Below, one piece after another: positions 44,096 to 55,966 of a DNA stretch of 64,000 nt. The position numbers were made by a program, and so were the translations under genes. How positions within the stretch are numbered: the first letter of the stretch is position 1; each line of letters begins with the position of its first letter. The notes under the pieces are model-generated. The model was given only the letters and a program-made list of their open reading frames with translations. It made no database searches and was not told the DNA's origin. Origin of the DNA: Nocardioides sp. URHA0032 (GTDB lineage Bacteria; Actinomycetota; Actinomycetes; Propionibacteriales; Nocardioidaceae); assembly GCF_000620645.1 (NCBI RefSeq), contig NZ_KK211159.1, positions 455,467 through 519,466 on the forward strand, read 5' to 3'.

Positions 44096-44713
44096 TCAGT
44101 CGCGCAGCAGCAGCTTGACCGCGACCTCGATCTGCTGACCGGTCTCGGCGGCGTTGGTGCGGCCGGTGACCCAGCCGACGAGCGCCGAGAGCCAGACGTC
44201 GCCGATCACGCGGGCGACCTGGACGTCCTCCTCGGTGACCTCGTCGTGACCGGTGGGGTACATCGCGCGGGTCAGCATCGCGGTGAGCAGCATGCCGACC
44301 TGGTGGATCTCGGCGGCGACGGAGGAGTCCGCGAACATGAAGGCCCTGGTGAGCGCCTCGGTGAGCTTCGGGTCGCTCTGCATGCCGCGGGTGGTCCGCT
44401 TGAGCACGGTGATGACGCGCTCGGCGGTCGTGTCGCCCTCGATCGGCCGGTCGCGGAGCGCCAGCTCGGTGCGCTCGAACTCGCGCTGCAGCGCGGACAC
44501 CAGGAGGTGGATCTTCGAGGGGAAGTACCGGTACAGCGTGCCGAGGGCGACGTCGGCGCGCTCGGCGACCGCCCGCATCTGCACCGCGTCGAATCCGCCC
44601 TGTGACGCGAGCGCGATGGTCGCGTCGAGGATGCGCTTGCGTCGGTCGCGCTGGGCGGCGGAGCCCAGGTCCTCGACCGTCAGCGAGTTGGCGCTGCTCA
44701 CACGGACCCCCAT
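44096..44713 (-). CDS. kstR: Sterol catabolism repressor KstR (TetR family)
   Basis: A 205-aa TetR protein. The DNA-binding half reads LGSAAQRDRRKRILDATIAL ... VQMRAVAERADVALGTLYRYFPSKIHLLVSAL, nearly the same as M. tuberculosis KstR, and the ligand half keeps KLTEALTRAFMFADSSVAAEI and VARVIGDVWLSALVGWVTGR. KstR binds TnnAACnnGTTnnA and is released by 3-oxo-4-cholestenoyl-CoA. A KstR-like box lies 99 nt upstream of the start. The first codons are uncertain: GTG four codons in (VSSANSL) is an alternative. fadE34 is nearby, as in M. tuberculosis, but a four-gene module has been inserted between them. Confidence 0.93.
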   Translation of the reverse strand: MGVRVSSANSLTVEDLGSAAQRDRRKRILDATIALASQGGFDAVQMRAVAERADVALGTLYRYFPSKIHLLVSALQREFERTELALRDRPIEGDTTAERVITVLKRTTRGMQSDPKLTEALTRAFMFADSSVAAEIHQVGMLLTAMLTRAMYPTGHDEVTEEDVQVARVIGDVWLSALVGWVTGRTNAAETGQQIEVAVKLLLRD

Positions 44714-44812
44714 GGTGGTCTTCGGTTCGGAACTGGTGGCCCGTCGAGTCTAGAGAACCCCCGAGTGTTCCGCTGGTCAGGGCCACTAGGCTAGCAATTC
44801 ATGGGCTAAAAT

Positions 44813-44826
44813 AGGAACACGTTCCA
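44813..44826. promoter_or_regulatory. KstR-like operator between kstR and the glycosyltransferase module
   Basis: AGGAACACGTTCCA has one mismatch (first T to A) to TnnAACnnGTTnnA, and GGAAC/GTTCC arms are perfect. It is 99 nt from the kstR start and 60 nt before the glycosyltransferase ATG, so it can serve autoregulation, the module, or both. Confidence 0.75.
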
Positions 44827-44873
44827 GTTTGCCGGTACGGCGCGTCCCCCACGCCCGTCGTTCAGCCAGAGCC

Positions 44874-44880
44874 AGAGAGG
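44874..44880 (+). promoter_or_regulatory. Ribosome-binding site that sets the glycosyltransferase start
   Basis: AGAGAGG abuts a GTG at 44881 directly and is 6 nt before the ATG at 44887. The spacing favours the ATG. Confidence 0.5.
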
Positions 44881-44886
44881 GTGCGG

Positions 44887-46131
44887 ATGCGGGTCGCGCT
44901 GTTGTCGTACCGGAGCAAGCCCCACTGCGGTGGTCAGGGCATCTACATCCGGCACCTGAGCCGGGAGCTGGTGGCCCTGGGCCACTCCGTGGAGGTGTTC
45001 TCCGGCCAGCCGTACCCGGAGCTCGACCCCGGCGTCGAGCTCACCAGGCTGCCGAGCCTGGACCTCTACCGCGAGCCGGACCCGTTCCGGGTGCCGAAGC
45101 TCAAGGAGTTCCGGGACCGGATCGACGTCGAGGAGTTCGCGACGATGTGCGCGGCGGGCTTCCCGGAGCCGAAGACGTTCAGCCTGCGTGCGGTCCGCGC
45201 GCTGAGGGACCGGGTCGACGACTTCGACATCGTCCACGACAACCAGGTGCTCGGCTACGGCATGCTCGAGATCGAGAAGCTCGGGCTGCCGCTGATCACC
45301 ACGCTGCACCACCCGATCAGCTACGACCGCCGCATCGACATCGCCTCCACCCGGAACCCGTGGCGGAAGTTCACGCTGCGACGCTGGTACGGCTTCGTGA
45401 AGATGCAGGCGAAGGTCGCCCGGCAGGCACGCCGGATCCTGACGCCGTCGCAGACCTCCCGCCGCGACATCGCCCGCGACTTCGGAGTGGACCCGGCGAG
45501 GATGCAGGTCATCCTGCTCGGCGTCGACGACGCCTTCGTGCCGCCCACCAAGCCGCGCGTCCCGGGCCGGATCATGGCGATGGCCAGCGCGGACGCGCCG
45601 ATGAAGGGCATCTCGACGCTGCTCGAGGCGTTCGCCAAGCTGCGCACCGAGCGCGACGTCGAGCTCGTGCTGGTCACCAAGCCGACGCCGGGCGGCCGCA
45701 CCGAGCAGCTCATCGAGAAGCTCTCGATCGGCGACGCGGTCCGGTTCGTCCACGGCATCAGCGACGCCGAGCTGGTCGAGCTGATGGGCTCGGCGGAGCT
45801 GGCGTGCGTGCCGTCGCTGTACGAGGGATTCTCGCTGCCCACGGCCGAGCTGATGGCCTGCGGCACGCCGCTGGTCGTGTCCGACGCGGGCGCCATCCCC
45901 GAGGTGGTCGGCCCGGACGGGCTCTGCGCCGACCTGGTCACCCCGGGCGACGTGGGCGAGCTGGAGGCCGCGATCGCCGCGATGCTCGACGACCCGGACC
46001 GCCGGGTGCGGTACGGCCTCGCCGGGCGCAAGCGCGTCGAGGAGCTGTTCAGCTGGCGCGCGGTGGCCCAGAAGGTCGCCGCGGCCTACGAAGAAGTGAT
46101 CGAGGACTACCGAGGAGAACAGCAGTGCTGA
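44887..46131 (+). CDS. Glycosyltransferase family 4 protein
   Basis: A 414-aa GT-B enzyme. N-terminal acceptor domain begins RVALLSYRSKPHCGGQGIYIRHLSREL with the Gly-rich loop. The donor domain holds VNxG-like LLGVDDAFVP, DAPMKGISTLLEAFAKL, and the E-x7-E motif in YEGFSLPTAELMACGTPLVVSDAGAIPEVVG. A retaining transferase using a nucleotide-sugar; acceptor unknown. It overlaps the methyltransferase by 7 nt and heads a run of three co-directional genes divergent from kstR. Confidence 0.87.
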   Translation: MRVALLSYRSKPHCGGQGIYIRHLSRELVALGHSVEVFSGQPYPELDPGVELTRLPSLDLYREPDPFRVPKLKEFRDRIDVEEFATMCAAGFPEPKTFSLRAVRALRDRVDDFDIVHDNQVLGYGMLEIEKLGLPLITTLHHPISYDRRIDIASTRNPWRKFTLRRWYGFVKMQAKVARQARRILTPSQTSRRDIARDFGVDPARMQVILLGVDDAFVPPTKPRVPGRIMAMASADAPMKGISTLLEAFAKLRTERDVELVLVTKPTPGGRTEQLIEKLSIGDAVRFVHGISDAELVELMGSAELACVPSLYEGFSLPTAELMACGTPLVVSDAGAIPEVVGPDGLCADLVTPGDVGELEAAIAAMLDDPDRRVRYGLAGRKRVEELFSWRAVAQKVAAAYEEVIEDYRGEQQC

Positions 46132-46870
46132 CCGTTGACTTCGACCGGCTGGGGCTGCGCCCGGGTGACCGCGTGCTCGACATGGGCGCCGGCGGCGGGC
46201 GGCACGCCTTCGAGATGTACCGGCGCGGCGCCGACGTGATCGCGTTCGACATGGACGCCGACGAGCTGGCCGGGGTGCTGGAGATCTTCGGCGCGATGAA
46301 GGAGCAGGGCGAGGTCCCCGAGGGCGCCCAGGCCGACATCAAGCAGGGCGACGCGCTCGAGCTGCCCTTCGCGGACGGCGAGTTCGACCGGATCGTCGCC
46401 GCCGAGGTCCTCGAGCACATCCACGCCGACGTCGACGCGATCAAGGAGCTGGTCCGGGTCCTCCGCCCGGGGGGCACGCTGGCCATCTCGGTGCCGCGGT
46501 GGCTGCCCGAGGTCATCAACTGGAAGCTCTCCGACGACTACCACAACGCCGAGGGCGGGCACATCCGGATCTACACCGACCACGAGCTGGTCGACAAGGT
46601 GACCAAGGCCGGCCGCTACAACGACGGCACGCCCGGCGCCGCGATGGTCTTCGAGGGCAAGGAGTACGCCCACGGGCTGCACGCGCCGTACTGGTGGATC
46701 AAGTGCGCGGTCGGCGTCGACAACGACGACCACCCGGCCGCGAAGGCGTACCACAAGCTCCTGGTCTGGGAGATCATGAAGCAGCCCCGGGCGCTCCGGT
46801 ACGCCGGCAAGGTCCTCGACCCGCTGATTGGCAAGAGCATGGTCCTGTACTTCCGCAAGCCGGACGTGGC

Positions 46871-46874
<4 letters not shown>
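46125..46874 (+). CDS. Class I SAM-dependent methyltransferase
   Basis: A 249-aa methyltransferase of the methyltransf_11 type: VLDMGAGGGRHAFEMYRRGADVIAFDMD (motif I and acidic loop), GDALELPFADGEFDRIVAAEVLEHI (motifs II-III), and VRVLRPGGTLAISVPRW. The C-terminal third (EYAHGLHAPYWWIKCAVGVDNDDHPAAKAYHKLL) is specific to this group and may bind the acceptor. GTG start with GAGGAG 8 nt before. Between the glycosyltransferase and the toroid protein, both overlapping, so one pathway is likely. Confidence 0.85.
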
Positions 46875-50700
<3,826 letters not shown>

Positions 50701-50719
50701 ACAGTCGGCTGAATGCCGG

Positions 50720-50745
50720 GCGAAGGACTCGGCCTTCCTCCGTTT
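50720..50745 (+). terminator. Weak rho-independent terminator after fadE34
   Basis: CGAAGG, a six-nt loop region, and CCTTC, followed by CTCCGTTTTT. The stem is only five to six base pairs, but it is placed 20 nt after the fadE34 stop and has a T-run, which is unusual in this GC-rich window. Confidence 0.4.
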
Positions 50746-50800
50746 TTCCCCCTTATGGGTTGCGCGACAGTTCCGCGACCGGAGTTACGCTGGCCAGACC

Positions 50801-52111
50801 ATGCCGACCGTGCGACCGCTGCGCCTGGCGCTGACAGCGACGCTCACTCTCGTGAGCGTCGCTGTCGTCGTGCACCCGTGGACGAGTCAGCCGTCCGTCC
50901 AGCAGGTGACCGGCCCGATCGACACGCTGGTCACGACCGCGGAGCCCTCGTCGCCCGCACTGCCCGCACTGCCGCCGCTCCCGGTGACCGCGGGCGGCCG
51001 GGTCGACGCCGCCCGGGACGTGGCCCCGGCGGCCGCGACGCCGTCCGGCGACATCCCGCTCACGGCGATGCTCGCCTACCAGCGCGCGGCGACCGTCGTC
51101 GACCAGGTCGACGGCACCTGCGGGCTGTCCTGGACGCTGCTGGCCGGCGTCGGAGGCGTCGAGTCCGACCACGGCCGGTCCGGTGGCGCCGTTCTCGGTG
51201 ACGACGGCGTCTCGGCCCCGCTGATCCGCGGTGTCGCGCTGAACGGTGCCGGCGATGTCGCCCGGGTGACCGACACCGACGCCGGACGCCTGGACGGCGA
51301 CCGGCGCTGGGACCGCGCGGTCGGCCCCATGCAGTTCCTCCCCTCGACCTGGACCAGCGTCGGGGTGGACGCCGACGGCGACGGCAAGCGCTCCGCCGAC
51401 GACCTCGACGACGCCGCTCTCGGTGCCGCGGTGTTCCTCTGCTCCGCGCCCGGCACGCTCGACACCCGAGCCGGTGTCCGGACCGCTCTGCACCGCTACA
51501 ACCCGTCGGCGGCGTACGTCGCCCGGGTGATGGCGCTCGCGCACGCGTACCGCACCGGCGACTACACGCTCCCCACCCCGTCCGACGGCCCGAGCATCAT
51601 CGCCCGCGCGGTGGCGCCGCTGCCGACCGCGGGGCACCCCGGAGCCGGCCAGCACGGGCAGCACGCCGCAGGCCAGCAGCACTCCGCCCAGACCGGCAGC
51701 GGGCACCAGGGCAACGGTCACCAGACGGAGCCGGCCCCGCAGCCCACGCCCGACCCGACCCCCGACCCGACGCCCGACCCGACCCCCGACCCGACGCCCG
51801 ACCCGTCCACCGGCCCGGCTCCTCCGACCGAGCTCACGGGCGTGCTGCAGGCCTGCGGCACCGAGGCCGAGCCGGCCTGGTGCGTGGACGACACGGTCCT
51901 CGACGTCGGCGACGCCGCCTACCTGGCCGCCCGCGCGCTGGCCGACTTCGACGCCGACGGCACGACCGAGACGAACGCCGACGAGCTCGCCGGACTCGCC
52001 GGCGCCGAGGTCACCGTCACGGTCGCCTCGGCCGGCGACGCGCCGGCTGTGCTGCTGGCGCTCGGCGACGACGACTACGTCGTGGCCGAGGACTCCGACC
52101 GCGGCCGCTGA
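50801..52111 (+). CDS. Secreted lytic transglycosylase (SLT-2/MltB-like) with proline repeat
   Basis: A 436-aa secreted protein. Signal peptide in the first 30 residues, linker, then a lytic-transglycosylase domain (about 90-250): WTLLAGVGGVESDHGRSGG carries the catalytic Glu, VGPMQFLPSTWTSVGVDADGDGKRSADDLDDAALGAAVFLC is the family core. A His/Gln-rich spacer follows, then about five PTPD repeats (from residue 315), and a C-terminal acidic segment (VCVDD-like WCVDDTVLDVGDAAYLAARALADFDADGTTETN). It should cut peptidoglycan glycan strands outside the membrane. ATG start. Confidence 0.87.
   Translation: MPTVRPLRLALTATLTLVSVAVVVHPWTSQPSVQQVTGPIDTLVTTAEPSSPALPALPPLPVTAGGRVDAARDVAPAAATPSGDIPLTAMLAYQRAATVVDQVDGTCGLSWTLLAGVGGVESDHGRSGGAVLGDDGVSAPLIRGVALNGAGDVARVTDTDAGRLDGDRRWDRAVGPMQFLPSTWTSVGVDADGDGKRSADDLDDAALGAAVFLCSAPGTLDTRAGVRTALHRYNPSAAYVARVMALAHAYRTGDYTLPTPSDGPSIIARAVAPLPTAGHPGAGQHGQHAAGQQHSAQTGSGHQGNGHQTEPAPQPTPDPTPDPTPDPTPDPTPDPSTGPAPPTELTGVLQACGTEAEPAWCVDDTVLDVGDAAYLAARALADFDADGTTETNADELAGLAGAEVTVTVASAGDAPAVLLALGDDDYVVAEDSDRGR
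51743..51802 (+). repeat. In-gene tandem 12-bp repeat coding PTPD
   Basis: Five tandem 12-nt units coding Pro-Thr-Pro-Asp, alternating between ACG CCC and ACC CCC spellings, give a higher-order 24-nt period. It forms the extended proline linker of the lytic transglycosylase. Confidence 0.8.
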
Positions 52112-53346
52112 TCACGCGCGCGCCGCCAGCCGTTCCAGTGCCAGTGCAGGTACCGGTCGATCGCCCGCACCACGTGCGCGCTGCGGATCGACGGGAACAC
52201 GTCGAAGGCGTGCTGGGCGCCCGGCAGCTCGGCGTACACGACGGTGGCCCCTGACCTCTCGCGCAGCCGCTCCACGAAGAGCCGGGCCTGCTCGACCGAC
52301 ACGAGTGAGTCGTGCGCGCCGTGCAGGACGAAGAAGTCCGGCGCCTCGTCGGTGATCCGCAGCAGGGGGGTCCCGGCCTCGAAGACCTGCGGGGCCTCGG
52401 CCCAGGTGCGCCGGACGACCCGGGGTGCCAGGAAGCGGTCCCGCATCTGTTCGGCGCTGCGCAGGCCCGTGGAGCCGGCGAAGTCGTACACGCCGTAGTG
52501 CGGGACCGCGACGGCCACGCTGGTGTCCGCCTCCTCGAAGCCGGGCTGGTACCCCGGGTCGTTCGGGGTGACCGCGGCCAGGGCCGCCAGGTGGCCGCCG
52601 GCCGAGCCGCCGGTGATGGCGAGGTACTCCGGGTCGCCGCCGTACTCCTCGATGTTCTCGCGGATCCAGGCGATCGCGCGCTTCACGTCGATGATCTGGG
52701 CCGGGAACGGGTCCCGGGGCGCGAGGCGGTAGTTGATGGCGACGCACACCCAGCCCTTCGCGGCGAGGTGCTGCATCAGCGGGATGCCCTGCTGGTCCTT
52801 GGTGCCGATCGTCCAGGCGCCGCCGTGCACCTGGAGCAGGACCGGCGCGGCCTCCTGCCCGCGACGATCGCCGGCGGCCGGCCGGTAGACGTCGAGCAGG
52901 CCGCGCTTGCCGTGCTCGGGCGCGTAGGCGATGTCCTTCTCGACGACCACGTCGGCGTTGCGCATCCGGAACGGGTTCACCAGCTTCCGCCAGGGGGTGG
53001 CGAGCTCGGCCGGAGTCGGCAGCTCGTCGAGCTGCTCGGCGTAGTCCGCGCCGATGCCCTCGGCCAGCGCGTCCTCGGCGTCCTTCTGCACGCGGCGGGC
53101 CTGGTCGACGAGGTAGGCCTGACCGGCCAGGTTGAGCGCGGCCAGGGCCAGCCCGCCGCGGCCGCGCGGGCGGCGTACGGCGTGCAGGGCGGTGTCGGCG
53201 GCCGTCAGCCCGAGCAGGTGGGGGGCGAGCTCGGTGGTGAGCCAGCCGGCCGCGAACGACGGGATGGCGGTGCGGTAGCCGGGCAACGGGCGGATCGCGT
53301 TCGCCGTCAGGGCGGCGGTCACGAGCTGGCGGCGCAGGAACGACAT
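52075..53346 (-). CDS. Alpha/beta hydrolase (HSL/esterase-lipase type)
   Basis: A 423-aa protein. The N-terminal 145 residues include hydrophobic helices (probably membrane-associated), then the esterase core: VLLQVHGGAWTIGTKDQQG (oxyanion HGGAW), Ser248 in GGSAGG, the acid near LHGAHDSLVSVEQA, and His in PGAQHAFDVF. Hormone-sensitive-lipase-like carboxylesterase. Start ATG (MSFLRRQL). It is divergent from the DGAT gene; the KstR-like box at 53434 lies 87 nt upstream and may regulate both. Its tail overlaps the lytic transglycosylase by 37 bp. A much longer in-frame extension upstream is chance read-through. Confidence 0.87.
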   Translation of the reverse strand: MSFLRRQLVTAALTANAIRPLPGYRTAIPSFAAGWLTTELAPHLLGLTAADTALHAVRRPRGRGGLALAALNLAGQAYLVDQARRVQKDAEDALAEGIGADYAEQLDELPTPAELATPWRKLVNPFRMRNADVVVEKDIAYAPEHGKRGLLDVYRPAAGDRRGQEAAPVLLQVHGGAWTIGTKDQQGIPLMQHLAAKGWVCVAINYRLAPRDPFPAQIIDVKRAIAWIRENIEEYGGDPEYLAITGGSAGGHLAALAAVTPNDPGYQPGFEEADTSVAVAVPHYGVYDFAGSTGLRSAEQMRDRFLAPRVVRRTWAEAPQVFEAGTPLLRITDEAPDFFVLHGAHDSLVSVEQARLFVERLRERSGATVVYAELPGAQHAFDVFPSIRSAHVVRAIDRYLHWHWNGWRRARDQRPRSESSATT

Positions 53347-53433
53347 GTCAGCCAATCTAGGAGGGGGTCGATCCGGGAGCAGGACTGAGAGTGTGGTCAC
53401 GCGTGTCGTCGGCGTGCGACCCTCGTTACGAAT

Positions 53434-53447
53434 TGAAACACGTTCCA
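53434..53447. promoter_or_regulatory. KstR-like operator at the DGAT/esterase divergent promoter
   Basis: TGAAACACGTTCCA matches TnnAACnnGTTnnA exactly, ending 19 nt before the DGAT ATG at 53467. Confidence 0.8.
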
Positions 53448-53466
53448 TTTGGTGAAGGGGAGGCTC

Positions 53467-54927
53467 ATGGAGCGGCTGTCGGGACTCGATGCGAGCTTCC
53501 TGTACCTGGAGACGCCGGCGCAGCTGATGCACGTCTGCGGCGTCATCGTGCTGGACCCGGGGACGATGCCGGAGGGCTACTCCTACCCGGCGTTCCGCGA
53601 CGAGCTCGAGCGGCGGGTCCGCGACGTCCCGGAGTTCACCCGCAAGCTGCGCCGGGTGCCGATGGGCATCGACCACCCGGTCTGGGTGCAGGACAGCCAC
53701 TTCGACATCGACCGCCACGTGCACCGGCTCGCGCTGCCGTCCCCGGGCGGGTACGCCGAGCTGGTGGAGCTCACCGGCCACCTCGCCGGCCTGCCCCTGG
53801 ACCGCTCGGCGCCGTTGTGGGAGATGTGGGTGATCGAGGGCTACCAGGACGACAAGGTCGTGGTGTTCTCCAAGATGCACCACGCGACCGTCGACGGCGT
53901 CTCCGGCTCGAACCTGATCTCGCACCTCTGCAGCCTGGAGCCGGACGCCGACCCGATGGTGTCCGCCGAGCCGCGGTCCGCCGGCCACGAGCCGGGCCAC
54001 GCCGAGCTGTTCGGCCGCGGAGTGCTGGGCCTGCTGACCCGGCCGCTCGCCGCCGTACGCCTCGTCGCCCCGTCGGCGCAGCTGGTCACGAAGACGCTCG
54101 GCCGGGCCCGGGCGGGCACCGCGATGGCGGCCCCCTTCTCGGCGCCGCGCACGTCGTTCAACGGCACGATCACCGGGCACCGCGCGATCGCGCTGGCCGA
54201 CATGTCGCTCGACGACATCCGGCAGATCAAGAACGCCACCGGCACCACCGTCAACGACGTGGTGCTCTCCGTCGCCGGCGGCGCGCTGCGCGCGTACCTC
54301 GAGGATCGCGACGAGCTGCCCTCGCACTCGCTGCTGGCGACCGTGCCGGTCTCGGTGCGCGAGCAGTCGCAGCGCTCCGGCGGCGCCAACAAGGTCTCGG
54401 CCCTGTTCGCCAAGCTCGGCACCGACACCGAGGACCCGCTCGAGCGGCTGCGAGACCTCGCCGAGCGCAACAAGTTCGCCAAGGAGCACCACTCCGCGAT
54501 CAGCGCCGACTCGCTCCAGGACTGGGCGGAGTTCGCCGCGCCCCGGACCTTCGGCCTCGCGGTGCGCACGTACGCCAGCCTGAAGATGCCCGAGTGGCAC
54601 CCGGTCGTGCACAACCTGGTGATCTCCAACGTCCCGGGCCCGCCGGTGCCGCTCTACTTCATGGGGGCCCGGATCGAGGCGCTCTACCCGCTGGGCCCGG
54701 TGTTCCACGGCGCAGGCCTCAACGTCACCGTCATGTCGAACAACGGCCGGGTGCACGTCGGGATCATCGCCTGCAAGGAGTCGGTGCCCGCCGTCGACGA
54801 CCTGGTGCAGCGGTTCCCGGCCGAGCTCGCCGCGCTCAAGGCCGCCGTGGTCGCCGCGGACACCCCGACGCCGATCCGGCGGGCCCGCAGGTCCGGTGCG
54901 AAGAAGGCGGCCGCCGCGAAGGCGTGA
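53467..54927 (+). CDS. Wax ester synthase / diacylglycerol acyltransferase (WS/DGAT)
   Basis: A 486-aa bifunctional acyltransferase: N-terminal MERLSGLDASFLYLETPAQLMHV, the catalytic HHATVDG at 138-144 (HHxxxDG), and C-terminal VHNLVISNVPGPPVPLYFMGARIEALYPLGPVFHGAGLNVTVMS, all Tgs family hallmarks. It esterifies acyl-CoA to diacylglycerol or fatty alcohol, making storage lipid. GAAGGGGAGG before the second ATG sets the start. Lys/Ala-rich C-terminal tail. It has a KstR-like box in its promoter, which would tie lipid storage to sterol growth. Confidence 0.9.
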   Translation: MERLSGLDASFLYLETPAQLMHVCGVIVLDPGTMPEGYSYPAFRDELERRVRDVPEFTRKLRRVPMGIDHPVWVQDSHFDIDRHVHRLALPSPGGYAELVELTGHLAGLPLDRSAPLWEMWVIEGYQDDKVVVFSKMHHATVDGVSGSNLISHLCSLEPDADPMVSAEPRSAGHEPGHAELFGRGVLGLLTRPLAAVRLVAPSAQLVTKTLGRARAGTAMAAPFSAPRTSFNGTITGHRAIALADMSLDDIRQIKNATGTTVNDVVLSVAGGALRAYLEDRDELPSHSLLATVPVSVREQSQRSGGANKVSALFAKLGTDTEDPLERLRDLAERNKFAKEHHSAISADSLQDWAEFAAPRTFGLAVRTYASLKMPEWHPVVHNLVISNVPGPPVPLYFMGARIEALYPLGPVFHGAGLNVTVMSNNGRVHVGIIACKESVPAVDDLVQRFPAELAALKAAVVAADTPTPIRRARRSGAKKAAAAKA

Positions 54928-54929
54928 GC

Positions 54930-55877
54930 TCAGGCCGACTCGGAGGAGGACGGGGGTGAGGGGCTCCGGCGCCGGAAGTCGCGGCGCCGGGCGTTGACGG
55001 TGCCGACGGCCTCGACCAGGGCCGGTACGAACAGCCCGGACTCCAGCACGCACGCGGCATGACCGGCCGGGATGTCGTGGATGGTCGCCCCGGGGATCCG
55101 GCGCGCGAGCCCGACCTGGTTCTCCGCCGGGAGCACCTTGTCCTTGAGCGTCACCACGACCGCCGTGGGGACGTCGATGCGGTGCAGCCAGGGGCGCGAG
55201 TGGTGCCGCCCCAGGGCGGCCACCGCCTGGCCGACCGCCCAGGGCGAGGTGCTGCGGAACTCCTCCACCGCCCAGTCGTGGATGTCCAGCGGTGCGATGC
55301 CGAGGGTGCGGTTCGTGGCCCGGCCCGCGGCCCGCGCGGCGCGCGCCGCCGTGCGGTTGCGGGACAGCCCGCGCGTAGCGAGCATCGTGAGCTCCATGCT
55401 CGCGTGGAAGCTCCGCTCGGCGACCGTGGAGCGGAACCGGTCCGTGGTCGCGCACAGCACCAGCCCCCCGATCCGGTCCGGGTGCTGGCGCCAGACCCGC
55501 TGCGCGACGATCGAGCCCATCGAGAAGCCGGCCACGATCGGCTCGGACAGCCCGAGCTCGTCGATCAGGGCGGCCACGTCGTCGGCACAGTCGACGAGCG
55601 AGAACTCGGGCGACTGGATGCCGCGGCCGTGCCAGCGCTGATCCATGGTGACGACGCGGAAGCGCTGCGAGAGCGCCTCGATGGACGGGAACCAGGTGAG
55701 CAGACCGGTGCAGCCGACCGCGTGCAGCAGCACGACGGCGGGGGAGTCGGGGCTCGGCCCGGGGGTGTCGGTCACGAAGGTCGACCCGCGCCCCGGGAGG
55801 TCGATCATCCGCCCCTGGGGGATCCGCACGTACGGCACGTACACGCGGCTCTTGAGGAGGCCACGCGGGGACAGCAT
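54930..55877 (-). CDS. Alpha/beta hydrolase
   Basis: A 315-aa alpha/beta hydrolase: VVLLHAVGCTGLLTWFPSIEAL, MDQRWHGRG, nucleophile Ser119 in AGFSMGSIVAQ, acid near KDKVLPAENQ, and His in PAGHAACVLE. Typical esterase/hydrolase of the 3-oxoadipate-enol-lactonase-like group. Substrate unknown; an ester or CoA-thioester from sterol breakdown would fit its place. AGAAGG lies before the ATG chosen; a GTG five codons earlier is possible. The KstR-like box at 55918 sits 41 nt upstream. The end converges on the DGAT gene. Confidence 0.85.
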   Translation of the reverse strand: MLSPRGLLKSRVYVPYVRIPQGRMIDLPGRGSTFVTDTPGPSPDSPAVVLLHAVGCTGLLTWFPSIEALSQRFRVVTMDQRWHGRGIQSPEFSLVDCADDVAALIDELGLSEPIVAGFSMGSIVAQRVWRQHPDRIGGLVLCATTDRFRSTVAERSFHASMELTMLATRGLSRNRTAARAARAAGRATNRTLGIAPLDIHDWAVEEFRSTSPWAVGQAVAALGRHHSRPWLHRIDVPTAVVVTLKDKVLPAENQVGLARRIPGATIHDIPAGHAACVLESGLFVPALVEAVGTVNARRRDFRRRSPSPPSSSESA

Positions 55878-55917
55878 CAGGAGCCTTCTCACTCTCGACG
55901 GGCATACGGTTCTGGAG

Positions 55918-55931
55918 TAGAACAGGTTACA
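55918..55931. promoter_or_regulatory. KstR-like operator before the ChsE-Ltp2 operon
   Basis: TAGAACAGGTTACA matches TnnAACnnGTTnnA exactly, although the outer arms are less symmetric than in the other boxes. It is 35 nt before the fused dehydrogenase start and 40 nt before the divergent hydrolase. Confidence 0.75.
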
Positions 55932-55966
55932 GTTTCGCACGGCAGGTATCCGAACTGCGGCAGGAG

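Noticed and set aside
44714..44812. A second possible KstR half-site at GAGAACCCCCGAGTGTTC upstream of kstR.
   Set aside because: AAC and GTT are not at the two-base spacing of the consensus; the box at 44813 explains regulation better.
50701..50800. A cyclic-di-AMP (ydaO-type) riboswitch before the lytic transglycosylase, as known for some actinobacterial wall hydrolases.
   Set aside because: The gap is only 100 nt and part of it is the fadE34 terminator; I cannot see the conserved motif.
52075..55905. A 1276-codon minus-strand open frame covering the esterase, the DGAT antisense and part of a second hydrolase.
   Set aside because: The real esterase begins at the ATG at 53346. Upstream of it the frame runs antisense through the strongly supported DGAT gene with low-complexity Arg/Gly composition.
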